Assembly: GCA_963281255.1 (NCBI GenBank)
Contig: OY725489.1
Span: 6,944,523-7,008,522 of the forward strand
DNA length: 64,000 nt
Source: Aphrocallistes beatrix
Lineage: Eukaryota > Porifera > Hexactinellida > Sceptrulophora > Aphrocallistidae
Direction: 5' to 3'
A program made the position numbers and the translations under genes. Positions within the stretch are counted from its first letter, which is position 1. Each line of letters opens with the position of its first letter. Shown here piece by piece: positions 1-13,600 of the stretch. Under the pieces are notes generated by a model. That model searched no databases. It was not told the DNA's origin and saw nothing but the letters and a program-made list of their open reading frames with translations.

Positions 1-399
1 ATTTTGACCTGACTATTATACTTTCGTTTCTTTGCTGCCATAGCCATAATTAAATAATTTTGTTATAATTTCATCCTGTGGGTAAGCATATATATAGTGC
101 CTTCAATGTATATTGTTTTTGGTTTGGCGAATCCTTGAAATGGCATGATCTTAATCACAATAACATAATAGGTTTCTGGTTAGTTCTGTAGTTGTCGTTG
201 AGTGTGAAATTGATATTTAACTTTAATCATAGCTGTGAAATGAATAATTTGTGATCTTATTTCTGAAACTACGATTTGAAATCTTAATAGGAAATAAATC
301 ACGACTCTAAGTCTGCATTGGTCGCATTGTACTATTTTCGAGTGAGTGGATGATCATACAATATAATATTTAGAAATTTAGTTTTGAGATTTCTTAATC

Positions 400-942
400 A
401 CAAGCGCGCTTCGCTTGCTTGCGCTACGCGGCTGGCGGACACTTCGTGTCCGCCGGAGGCTCACTTCGGGCGCCTGAAGGTGACATTGGTTAATTATTAG
501 GGAGAAATCATCTCTAAATATGTGCATCTTAGTTTTAAAATCGATATCACTCGAAAAATCACCAAATTTGTCAATTTTTAAAATTTTGATGAGTAATGAT
601 GACGTCATAACAAAGTGATGAGTCATCACTTTTTGGTGATAGTTACATCATATGTGAGGCATGTTAGTATACAGATTCTATTAAAATTTCAGCCTTCTAT
701 CTCCTATAATGATTGAGTTATGCCCGAATAACGCTGTTGCTTAACTTTTAAAAATGTGACAATGACGTCGTAATTCCATGATGAGTCGACATTTTGCTCT
801 GAGCTCAGAACTTACTGGAGCCATAGCCAAAAGACTCCCACATGCCAAAAATCAGCCTTCTACGCCTGGCAGTTTCTTCAATCAATTCGATACATATATA
901 TATATACACACATTAATCGAGTTTTAATAGTAAGGATATCAT
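400..942 (-). repeat. Repeat family A, full-length copy
   Basis: Read on the minus strand, this copy starts with a module around CTTACTATTAAAACTCG, then a TA-rich tract, then the conserved block GAATTGATTGAAGAAACTGC. It ends in a GC-rich tail of consecutive hairpins whose last bases are GCGCGCTTGT. Further copies lie at 5250, 6950, 10740, 37608, 41640, 62093 and 63448. It has no terminal inverted repeat and no clear target duplication, so it resembles a non-autonomous Helitron/Helentron-like or SINE-like unit. The class is inferred. The short ORF inside it is not a gene. Confidence 0.8.
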
Positions 943-1184
943 TCCCCCCCTCAAAATGATCAAATTCCCCCCAGTTTGGGAACCACTGCCATAGACGGAG
1001 TATAAAAAGACATTCCGCTGCTGGGTAGACCGTCTAAAAAAGTGTATTCGCGTCAAGGGAGACAAGGGAGACTATTTCGAAAATATGTAATTAAATAACA
1101 CATCAGTCGTTGCTTAGTATAATTGGTGGGGGGTGATCAGTACTTTTGAAATGACCTAAGTATTGACATTATTTTTATAATTAA

Positions 1185-1380
1185 TTCGAACTAATGATAA
1201 TGAGTATATGTCCAAATTCGATTCGAAATAACGACTACATGGCCAAATTCTAATTCGAACTAACGACTACATGCCCAAATTCTAACTCTAACTAACGACT
1301 ACATGCCCAAATTCTAATTCGAACTAACGACTACATGCAAAATTCGAACTAACGACTACTGTGAAATTCGAACTAATGCG
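1185..1380. repeat. Minisatellite, about 36-bp unit
   Basis: About five imperfect tandem units contain AACTAACGACTACATG followed by an AATTC-rich stretch. The last two units are shortened. No coding potential is seen. Confidence 0.75.
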
Positions 1381-1651
1381 CGCGCCTCTTTACGTACTGT
1401 GTCACATCTGTTTATTTTTCATTGAAGTTGTGACTCAATATTTAATTTGATTGCCATATTTCGGAGGTTGGCGTATTTCAGAGGTCACGCTTTTAGAGTT
1501 TTACTTAATTACATATAATGAAGTGTTCAAATACTTTTGTCCGGATAGTGTAATTCTTTGATATTTTTTCAAATATCTATCCCTTGCTCCTTTTGGAGCT
1601 AATATTACCACTTTCATTTGCATGTTTTATGTTATTTTCAACTTCTGATAG

Positions 1652-4600
1652 GTTATGTTGCCCCATGGAGTGGTAGATTTTACTCGTTGTGGGACACTGG
1701 ATATGCTAAGATCCATATTCCTATAATCGCTTCCGTTTCTGAACACCAGCCAACAACATGGGCTGCTTTCTTCTTCGATCTACACATTCTCATATGCGTT
1801 TTTCCGTCAGGAATCTGGATCGTGCTTAGAAGGATTACTGATGAGAGAGTATTTTGTGAGTTTTTCAATTTTATATTATCTTAATTCTTCCTAATTTGTA
1901 ATTGAAACTTTTAAAATATAAATATATGTACTTTAACATTTGTACGTTTTAGTGGTGCTGTATGGAATTTTCGCAGCTTATTTTGCCGGTGTCATGGTCA
2001 GATTGATGCTTACTTTCACACCTATTGTTTGCTGTCTGGGAGCTATTTCAATCTCTCAGACACTCACTCAAAATTTCACTCCTGATGAAACTACTACAGT
2101 CCCTCAGCCCTCCAAAATCAAGTCTGTTGTTCAAAAGGTTACGTAGATTTTGCAAATTTGATATTATCATGATGAAATTTTAATTAATAAGATCATAACT
2201 TTCTGTATACAAGCCCTGCCATTAAAATCTCCAAAATGGGTCAGGGATATGGTGGTCGAAGATAGTTGAACTGATACATGATCTACCTTAAATCATTAGC
2301 CACGTAGATATAGCTTAGGAATGTATTACCAGCGTATATAAATATGGTGTCAAAGTACCCATATCCTTTGTTCAAATTTTGTTAATCATCATATGATTAC
2401 ACAATAGGTTATATTCATCTTGAAATTAGTGATTTGAGATACTGTTTAAGGACGCTTTTAAGTGTTTTTAATATAACATTTATCGCATAGAACTGAGCTG
2501 TGAATGGGTTGATGCAAAAAATTTTTCATAGAATGTTGCTACATTCCAGCGTTGCTATGGGAACGCATTTGGTCATTTGATCTTGAAAACCTCAATCACT
2601 GAGCAATTTTTGATCTTATTTGATAGTCAATAGACTACAGTCTGTTTCAAAAGTATTGGCAGTAAATCTAAACACTAGTATTTCGAAATCTGAATTGATA
2701 ATGCAGTTTCTAAAAATTGCATAATAGTAATGATACAATAATGTGACAATGTGCGCAAATCAATATTTTATCTTTTCCCTTTCGACTTTATGCACATTTT
2801 CAGGCGTTTAGGCATATAATATACGAAAAATCGGGGGTAAAAGTTTCCCACTCTGTAAAGATAGCAGTTCCTAAATCTTGCAAGTTATAGAAGCATCTCT
2901 TGGATAGCCTCTGCTTAAGAACGCCCCAGATGTTTTCAATAGGGTTTATATCAGGCGAATAAGCTGGCCACTCCAATAATTGAAGGATTTAGCTCTCTTT
3001 CCATGATTTACTGAGCTTGGATCGATGCATTGGTGAATTGTCTTCTTGGAGAGTCCAACCATCTGGATAGTAAACATTAGCAGTTTCGATTAAGGATTCA
3101 TTCATTGTATCAATATACATCTTAGGAGACTAGCTTCCAACGGTTGACATGGGGTTTTTAGTGCTGTGGATTTCGAATATTATATTTTCGGATCCATGTG
3201 AGAAATTATTCGTTAACTTTTATTTACAATATTTATATAAAGGAAAAAATAAATCTCAAAATATGTTAGATTAAGTAACTCCAGGCGCCCACATGACGAC
3301 TCTGCGGACACGCAGTGTCGGAAATCAGCGCCATGCGCAAGCAAGTGAATCGCGCTTGTTTATTACTAAAATATTGCAGATACATGCTAGCTCATCGTTA
3401 AAAGATATATATAGTGAGTGTCCTTCCCGCTGACCATAATTCCTCCCATCGCAAGAATATTGGAAATCAAAACTTTTTAAACCACTATATAGTTTAAATT
3501 TCACCTAAAACAAAATCTGCTGAATCATCATTATTACACGGTATTAATATTATTTAAACCATTAATCTGTAATTTTCATTATTGCAAATATACTATTTTT
3601 GATTCCTAATTGGATTGCGTATCAATTCATGTTTTTCTCATTCGATGGTTGAAGCACACTTATATTCCATTCCTGATCTTTTTTTACACACTTGTACTGT
3701 TGTGATTATATGAATAATTTTTCATAAACCATAATTATCATTATAATGTTTGTTCGGTTACGATATGTTTTTTATCACGCAGACAAGACAGAAAGGCGCC
3801 AATCGTGACAAGCGGGAAGAATCACCTCAAACTGAACCAGATTTAGCTTTACAAGATGACTACCTCACATCTGGAACAAAAAACTTCATTATCATGGCTA
3901 TAGCTCTAACTCTTATGCTATTTACTGTTCACTGCACTTGGGTTACTTCGAACGCTTATTCGAGCCCATCTATTGTCTTAGCAACACAAGGTGCAGATGG
4001 GTGAGTTTAATTAGACCGCTTAATCACACTTTTTATAGACTACCGGCTATACTGACCACCTTTGGAATCTACAGGTGATCATCTAAGAAACAGGAACTCG
4101 GGAATACTGCAAAAGCGGTCCAAAATAGTTATCATGAATTAACTGGCCATTGAAATGACATTATAAACCAGGTGTAGCATTAAATTTCTGTCTTAACTAT
4201 TAATAATGAAGTTTAAATATTATATTCAGCGCTAAGATTCTTTAATTCTGGTATATCTCCCGTATATCTTCTTTGAATTGAGATAATATTCTATCTCTAT
4301 GGAGAGTTAAGCAAGTTAGTCATTCTTTTGAACCGCTAGTATATTTTGGTATTATAGCTATTTAAATATATTTTCAAGTTACTCTTTTATCGAAGACCGT
4401 GAGTCAACATACAAGGAGGCCATTCTGCTTGTACTGAACTTATTCCTAATTGTGAATTATCGATTGGAGTAAATCTGATGACTTTTAAAATCTTAATTTA
4501 TGAAATATACCAAACGAATCCTTATATGATTTACTAATTGTATTTCCAATGAATTTAATACATAGCCTTTTGTAGAAGCCGTATGATCTTGGATGACTTT

Positions 4601-7600
4601 AGAGAAGCATACTATTGGCTGAGCCAGAACACAGCTGATGACGCTACTGTAATGTCCTGGTGGGATTATGGGTACCAGATAGCTGGAATGGGAAATAGGA
4701 CCACCCTGGTGGATAATAATACCTGGAACAACAGCCATATTGCTCTGGTATGTTCTTAACCCCTTTTTAAAGTTCAATTCTGCATTGTATTCAGTTGTGG
4801 ACAAATTATTGTGGTGATTGTCGCTATCTCTTCTAATCCCACTGATCTTGCTTATTCTCTCTGTTTATCTGATCCGAGACATTCGGAAAAAAATGCATCG
4901 ATAACTAGATTCAGTGATCTAAACTTATTTATTATAATGGTTTTTCGCTTACTCGATCTATTCGTTAAAACTTAATTATAGAATATGTGTTTGCATACGT
5001 TGTTTTCAGCCGTATGCTAATTTTTCATATATTTTAGAGGCCCGTGCCTACTTATTGTCATAGGGAGCAATCTCTGAACATCCGGCACATGTCTGCTCCT
5101 AAAAGTGTAGGATTTCGGAAAATTACGTGTGTAAGCGATGCATGGGAAGCGCTCTAATTTTTATCTGTTCTTCGGGCTAAAGGAAAATTTGTCAAATATT
5201 ATTGTTCCATATCTATAAAATCTTTGATTTTATAGCTAGCAAATATATCCTTACTAAAGTATTAAAACTCGATTAATGTATACAGTACACCCTCGCTAGT
5301 CCGAACCTCGCTAGTCCGAATCCTCGCTAATCCGAACACTTCATTCTTTCAATCCGAACACCCGAAATATAATATTTTTCGCCTCTATGCTTTAAATCAA
5401 CGTTTATAATATTATACACTTCAATAAGATTGAGAAACCTCATTAAAGAAGTAATTATAACAAAATATTATCCTAATATTCTAACAATTCAAATTTTTTA
5501 TAGTTAATACCCCATTGAATTAGTGTTATTTCACTAATCGGAACAAATTCACTAATCCGAACGATTTTTTAGGTCATTGGCACAGAGCTGTTCGGATTAG
5601 CGAGGGTGTACTGTATTTATATATATATATCTGTAACGAATTGATTGAAGAAACTGTCCGGCCCAGAAACCTGATTTTTGGCATGTGGGAGTTTTTTGGC
5701 TATGGCTCCAGTAATTTCTGAGCTCAGAGCAAAATGTCGACTCATCATGGAATTATGACGTCATTGTCACATTTGTTAAGCAATACAGTTATTCGAGCAT
5801 TACTCAGCCATTATAGGAGATAGAAGGCTGAAATTTTAATAGAATCTGTATACTAACATATCTCACATATGATGCAACTATCATCAAAAAATGATGACTC
5901 ATCACTTTGTTATGCCGTCATCATTACTCATCAAAATTTTAAAAATTGATAAATTTGTTGATTTTTCGTGCGATATCGATTATCACAGTAGGACAGACGT
6001 ATTTAGAGATGTTACCCACCTTATAATTAACCAATGTGAGGCCATGCGACCGAAGGGAGTGTCCGCCAACCGCGCAGCGCAAGCAAGCGAAGCGCGCTTG
6101 TTATTACTATTACAAGAATATAAACAGTACTGTTATTAACAGGATGTTGTTTTTATTATCAATCCCAAAATATATTCTGTAAACAACAGCATTCATTGGA
6201 GTGTGTAATTTATATATAAAACTATTATTATTTCTAAATTTAATATGGGTATTGACATATTTAAAATTTCTTGTAAAATATCTAAAATTAAATTTGCAGA
6301 AAAAATATTTAGGATAGACAAAAATATATACAGTATACATACCATTGAACCAACAATCAATCAGATTAGCGTATTTGTTCCGATTTGATAATTTATGATA
6401 TTAACTATGATTAATTTGCTTTGTTAGAATATTAAAGATATTATTTAGTTAAGATTGCTTTTTAATCAGGATTCTCAAACTTATTGAATGACATGAGTTA
6501 TAAGCATTGATTCAAAGCATGGAGGTGAATAAGATTATATTTTGGGTGTTCGGATTGCAAGAATGAAACGTTTTGCTTAGCGAGAGTGTACTGTATTTGA
6601 GCTAGTTTATAGTATATTTTTCAAAATTAATCAAATATGCTGAAACTGTTTTTTCCTACATGCCAATTTAATATCCCTGCGAATTGCCAGTACTTCGATT
6701 GATTTCAGACAGAAAAATGAACAAACAAACAACAAAAAACTAACAGACCGAATTGGAGTGAGTCGCTATACCCCGATTTTAGTTTTTTCTGAAAATGTCG
6801 TCATCATTTTAAATAGCATAATATTGTAGATCCATGAATACCAACAGTTCATTAATTATATATTCACTTATATCTCTTTTTATTCATGAGATATTAACTA
6901 AACAGCTTAAGCATCTTATAATTCATCCTTAATATTAACCTCGATGAATATTTTTATATATGTAAACGAATGGATTGAAGAAACTCCCAGGCAAAGAAAA
7001 CTGAATTTTGCCATTTTATTGTCTTTGGGCTATCGCTCCACTAATCTCTGTCCTCAAACGAAAATATCGACACATCATGAAATTAGGACTTCATTATCAC
7101 TTTTTCGCTTGTTTGCACTGCGCGGTTGACAGACACTTTGTATTCGCCAAAGGCGCCCTTTGGGCAACTGGGCTCACATTGATTAATTATAAGTGAGATA
7201 GCATCTCTAAATATGTATGTCTTACTGTTTAAATCGATATCACTCGAAAAATCATCAAATTTGTCAATTTGTAAATTTTTGCTGCGCAATGATGACATCA
7301 TATTAGTGATGAGTCAGCATTTTTGATGATAGTTGTATGTAGATATAATATACAGGTATCCCTCGCCGTTCGCGGGGGTGACGTTTCTGAGAATTATCGC
7401 CAATTACTTCTAGTCTTATGTGCAAAATACAAACTGTAGAGCATATCCGTATTTTGCTGAAATTTAATGAAGTGTAATGAATATTAATACAAAAGAGGTT
7501 GAAAATTGCAATTTCACTCAACCCTTACCAGTACTAATGAGCATATCGATTTGTGATCTCGGCTGACGACCAAACGCCAACATGTGCAGAGATATTTTCT

Positions 7601-10600
7601 CGATGCGTTGTCTAGATTATTGTAGTAGAAAGTAATCTCTTGCAACAACGATGGCTAGGAACCCTTTTCTAGGTAGTATTCGAGCATTAAGCAACGTATC
7701 ACTTGTTTGACGAAGCATATAGTCTTTTGACCATCCCATCAGACTCCGGGTGTGACGTTGTGGTGTGACGTTTACTATAATCCCTAAGTCGTGGCACAGC
7801 TTGTGCAACGCTAACCCATCCACATTCTTCTCCTGAGATGTTAGCATAATATTTGGTACGTTATCTCCACGATAGACCCATCCTTCCATGAATGCGTTAA
7901 TGATGGACTTGGCAGTCTGGTCTTTCAACGGGATTGCTTCGAAGTAATGTGAGATCAACTATGTGTAAGAAATACCTGTAGCCTCCATTGCGCAGTGTCG
8001 TATTCAGCAGGTTAATAGTAAATTCACCTTAATTGTCTGGAAGATGTGAGGTGCTCCATGTTCACATTATATAGATATCGCATTGTACTTTTGAATGGAA
8101 CTCATCCAAAGTAATAGCTCCAAAAGATCGCCGGATATTCAGTCACAGGGAATTCTCAGTGACTTTTGATTTACTTTCGCCCACCTCCTTTTTTGATGTA
8201 CCAGATCTTTCATTTCAAATTCTTTTCAGGGTATTGTAAACTGTGGCTAGTGAATATCCAAGAATGCTCGAAATTTTCATGGGTTTGTGTTTTGCAATTT
8301 GGAAAAGAATTCGGATGTGTTCTCTCGTCTCACTTTGAGTCATCAGAGTTGTTCTATACTAATTTCCAAAAGAGATAAATATAATAGCTATAACTATTGA
8401 AAAATCTTCAGATTTAAAAAATTCCAGGGAGAAACAAGTATATTAGTGACGAGGAAAAAATTTTCATTTTAAGATGCATTTTCACGGTACGAATTTTACC
8501 TCACCATGGATTGGTTCAAGTCTATTTTATAAATAAACCATAATGTTTGAAGTAAATTTACCTGCGATAAAATGCAGTATATTTTATAGAATAAGTATCG
8601 TTATTAGTTTATATTGTATTACCTACAATATTTCATACATTTGTTTCTAATTCCCAATTTACTCATCTTTCTTAGCAGTATGCTAAATAGGTGTACTAGT
8701 GTAGCCAACTGCTGCTCCTATTACAGCACTGATTTCCAGTGTTTGAAATGTTGAATCCTTGGTCCAAGGAAATGCAAGATGAAAGGCGAAGATTCCCATA
8801 GAGATCTTGCATGGAAACTGTTGAGAGTCTTTATCTGTGCGAGACATTTCCGTGACGAAGGTATACTACTTCATCTCGATATTCCCTAAGGTGACGCATA
8901 GCATACGATATATACAGCTAGACATGTTGCATAAACTCTAAAAAATAAAAGACCACTTTTCTCTTTGAAATCTGATTGTGTATTTAATTGAATATACTTA
9001 CATAAGTACTTGAAATACAGTAGGTAAATAAATAATGTCCTTAAAAAAACTATGAGTAATAGTTATAATCATATCTTTTGGCGTTGACGGCTTTTGAATG
9101 TTTCAACCTGTTGCTTTCGTTGTGTATGACTAATTTCATTTGCTAAGTTAGAGAAGAAGATGTTGGTTGATCGACGTAAATGCATTCCTTGACTAACATT
9201 ATTCCAGATTCTAACTCAACACGATAGGCGGTAACATGAAAGTCGTGGATATCTATCTTGAGTCCTTTGTGCTCATCTCTAGTAGTGAAGAATAAGGCAA
9301 TGTCTTGAAGTGTTTCGACATTGTACCCTTTAAATCGCGGAAGTTCATCTTCTTGATAAACTCTTTTGACTGGATGTTTTCTAGGTTTCTTTTGAATGAC
9401 TTTTTGACTCTTGGGAATGGAGGATTGATGAATCGTAGGAATAGGAGCAAGTGAATAATTGAGTCGTTGTCTGTTAGAATGGTGGACTATATACTTGTCT
9501 TCAAAATGCTCAATACAAATACAGGACTGAGGAGTGAGTGAGTAATCTGCTCTGTTTAGAAATTTCGATCCATTTTTCCTGTAGAGAAATGCTTTTTGGA
9601 AAATGGAACAAAGGTGTCCTTGGACCATTCGCATAACCAACCCTGCCCTACAACCAACTACTGCGCATTTATTAGGCATATCATATAATAGTTAGCGAAT
9701 AAAATACAATGTTAAGATAAATAACAGGAGGAGAGATTATTCTAACTAGGATATTTAGGAACAAGAGACAAACATAATAAAAACAATGTCAATATTTACA
9801 TCAACAAATACATATAGTTTACAAATGTGGTTTTATAACAAATTATACAATGGACTCTTATTTTTTAATAGTTTATGCAACATGTCTAGCTGTATATATA
9901 GTAGGCTATGGGTGACGGTACAGTGAAGATGGTTTCCAGAAAACCTGGTCTTCGTAAAATACCAACCCCATCAATCTTCTTAACTGTCCTTCATATTTAA
10001 GTGTGAATTGGGACTCCCAATTGTCATGCATCCTGAAGAAGTAGCCGACAAGTCGGCGAGAAAGACGAGGCTATGGGAGAGCATGGAACTGGTGATATGG
10101 AGGAGTTTAGAGAAGATTGGTTAGATAGACCTAGATGGACCTAGCAGATGACCAGGACTGCTTTAGAAAGCTTATTGTGGTGAGAGCGCTTCAAACGAAG
10201 TCAGCGGAAGGTGAGCATACCGGAATCAGATGTGCCAAAATCACATTACGGCGGACTCTGAAAAGGATCAAATGCGAAAAAGAATTTCTTCGTCATACCT
10301 TCATGCTTCCAGAGAAAACTAGATGTTAGCGTATTGAATGGGCCTAAAACAATCGTAATCAAATCTGTGCAAAGGTTATCTCAGTTAAATCGGAGTTATT
10401 GAATCCCATAATAAATTTATTCTCGATTTCAGTTATTAATTGTCTTTGGTCGTCTGTGTGGTAAGACGACCAAAGACGAATAATAAACTGAAATTGAGGA
10501 TAAATTTATCATGGGATTCAATAACTCCAGAATTTTTGACTACTTCCTGGGGTTTTGCGTCGTAGGTGCCAGATGCTACTAGAAAGCAACGGTTTTAAAA

Positions 10601-13600
10601 TAAATTAACCATTCTAAATAGTTTTACTCTATTCGAGTATTCTTGAATACTTAAGATCTCACTTGATTTTGAAATGATATACGTCTACTTTTTCTAAATA
10701 ATTATGATCGCTGACTGTATATATATATATATATATATACGGTAAACAAAAATCTACTCAATAATCGAGTTTTAATTGTAAGGATTTGAAATTTCAGTTT
10801 TTAGACTGTACTCAGCCATTTGGGGGATAGAAGGCTGAAACTTTGTGAGAACGTGTATATTATTAGATCTCAAATTTTATTCAACTATAATAAAAAAATT
10901 ATTATTCTGCAATCTGTTATGACTTCATCATTACGCATCAAAAATTGAAAAATTTACCAATTTTGTGATTTTTCCGGGTGATACCGATTATAGCATTAAG
11001 ATATACGTATTTAGACGTGTTGTATATATTATATTTAATCAATATTAGCTATAGTGCCCAAAGGGGGCCTCCAATGGAAACAAAGTGTCTGCCAGCTGCG
11101 CAGCGGATGCAAGCGTAGCGCGCTTGTTTTTATAAATTACTCATTCGAGAATGAAATGTTGAAAATTAATTTATTACAAACCCGCTTCACATGCTTGCGC
11201 TGCGCGGCTTGCGGACACTGCGTGTCGACAGAGTCGCCATGCGGGCGCCTTGAGTTACTCAATCAAACCTATTTTGGGAATTTATTTATATAAATATTGT
11301 GAACAAAGGTCAACAAATAATTTCTCATATGGATCCAAAAATATAATATTCTACAGCACTAAAAACCAATCTACAGCACTAAAAACCACCCGTTGGAAGC
11401 TAGTCTTTTGCATATTTTCCAAAATTCATCAATAGTGTGAAAATGTGTATATAAAGGTGTAAAATATGCACATAATCTTTTGTATTGCCATACACTATAA
11501 TACATTTAAGATATCAAACATAAGTTATGGCTTTGAAGTATTAATAACTTTGACGATCTATTGTAGTGTCGCCAATGGTTTCATTGTGATAATGTAGTCA
11601 TTTATTTTGTATAGACAAAGTGTGAAAAATTTCCATTTTTTTAGCAGACGTGTGAAAAATTTCGCTTATTTTCTAGAACTTAATCGTTGTCATATAATTT
11701 GACACCTACATGCCAATTTTCATATCTCTACGACTTACCAATTCTACAATCAATTCGAACAAACACAAACAAAAAAATTAGCGTTTTAATATGTAAGATT
11801 TTATGTTCCTCATTATTTAGCATGTCTTCAGGAAACCAGGAAAATTTCCTGGATCACGAATTTCAGAAATTGTCATAGAATTTTGATCAAGTGATTATTT
11901 AACGCGTTAGATGACATTATATACGATGTACCTTTCCCTAAATCGCTTACTTATCCATTTCGAAATCTTATTTTACATATATTCAGCCTTGATTTAAAAT
12001 CCAGGGAATTCCCTGGATATTCAGGGATTTCCCATCGATCGCGAATTTCGAAATTTAAATCTATTGATTCATGCTAATTTAGTCATTAAAATTAAAAATA
12101 TAATACTTAACATCCAGGGATTTACCATTGAAATCCAGGGATTTCACTCCTAAACCCAAGGAAATTCTCAAGGGGGATTGGTAAGTATCTAACCATTTAG
12201 AACGTATTATCAGCATATATAAACATGATGTCAGTATGCACATATCTGTTGGTGACATTTTGATTTGTTATCTTATCATTACCCAACAAGTCATTTTAAG
12301 GATGTTTTATCGATTTTAAAAACTGTTTTGAGCCTACTTCTTGTTTGTAAGGTATTTATTTTTTGTAGAACCAAGATTAGTACTGTTGCGTGGTATTTTG
12401 AAATCCTAGTATTAACTAACTATGGATTAATTCCTATCGTGCATAGCCCACTCTATTTAAGGCCTGCCATCTACATCTCAAAAATGAACCAGGGATGCAT
12501 TCGAAAATGATATACTCGAGTACGATTTGCAATCATTTTATTTAATATAATAGATTAATATGTAAAATACTAGCATTCTATATATTTACAAGGGGCTATA
12601 GGTAAAAATTTCAGTATCTGCAGGCACCTCATATATATTAGTTATTAAAATGAAATATAATAGAGACAGATCGGTAATGTCTGATTTACCGATCTGTCTC
12701 TAATTTATTTCATTTAAATAACTAATATATATGAGGTGCCTGCATTTGTTTGAATTTTCAAGTTGTCATTTGTTAGTATTCTCTCAACTGTCACTTGTTT
12801 GAATCGTTTTTCTAGACTGCTGTCACTTGTTAGAATCGTTTTCTAGACAACTGTCTCTTGTTAGAATCGTTTTCTAGACAACTGTCACTTGTTAAAATTT
12901 AATATCAGATATTTTCAGAAGACATTGATTACCATATATAGTATCCTGATTAAATTAACATAAATTAAAATATTGAATATTGGATATGAGAAGTAGTTTT
13001 GAGGTTTCGTTTTATGTAGTAGTATGTATACACTTTTGGTGAGTATTTCAGGAAAACCATCTCACTACGTCTGTCGGTGAAGGCTAATTTGTAAATGTTC
13101 TTCATTTTGGACCGTTAATCATCTAGGATAGAAATGGCCTTAGGGTTCGGTTCATCTTTTGCACTGGTGACCTCCTCCAACCACTTTTGAGCGGTAACCT
13201 TATCATTTCCAGTAGTTGTTTTAAGAATGTAAGTAAGTGACTTTGGTTCCACTCCATATTGTACCACAAAGGCGGTATCACTTACTGCGCTAGGTATTTC
13301 TTGTAGGATCGAAGGCCATTCCATCCTTTTCAAATCCACTATCTTCCAGGAGACAGCGCATTACCTGTTTGACTCCATCTCAGATTGACAAGCACCTTAA
13401 AAGTTTAAAAGTTTATAGATTTATATACCTCATCCGCAATTCTCTAAATCTCCACAACCTTAGGGAATAGATCAGTTAGCAAAATGAAATATCTGGACTA
13501 CCAGCCGACCATGTTAGCGTTGCGATATCCTAGGCTAGTACTTGCTTGGTTCCTCGGCGAATACATTCGGCTCTAGAGGTTCCTCAGTCGATTCTTGGGT

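Noticed and set aside
378-629. ORFs beginning MMTHHFVM- at 378-629, 5891-6139, 7083-7301, 41920-42156
   Set aside because: All are the same part of repeat A read in one frame; stops and frameshifts vary between copies, so not protein-selected.
4493-4804. 103-residue minus ORF
   Set aside because: Antisense shadow of the WWDYG exon of STT3B.
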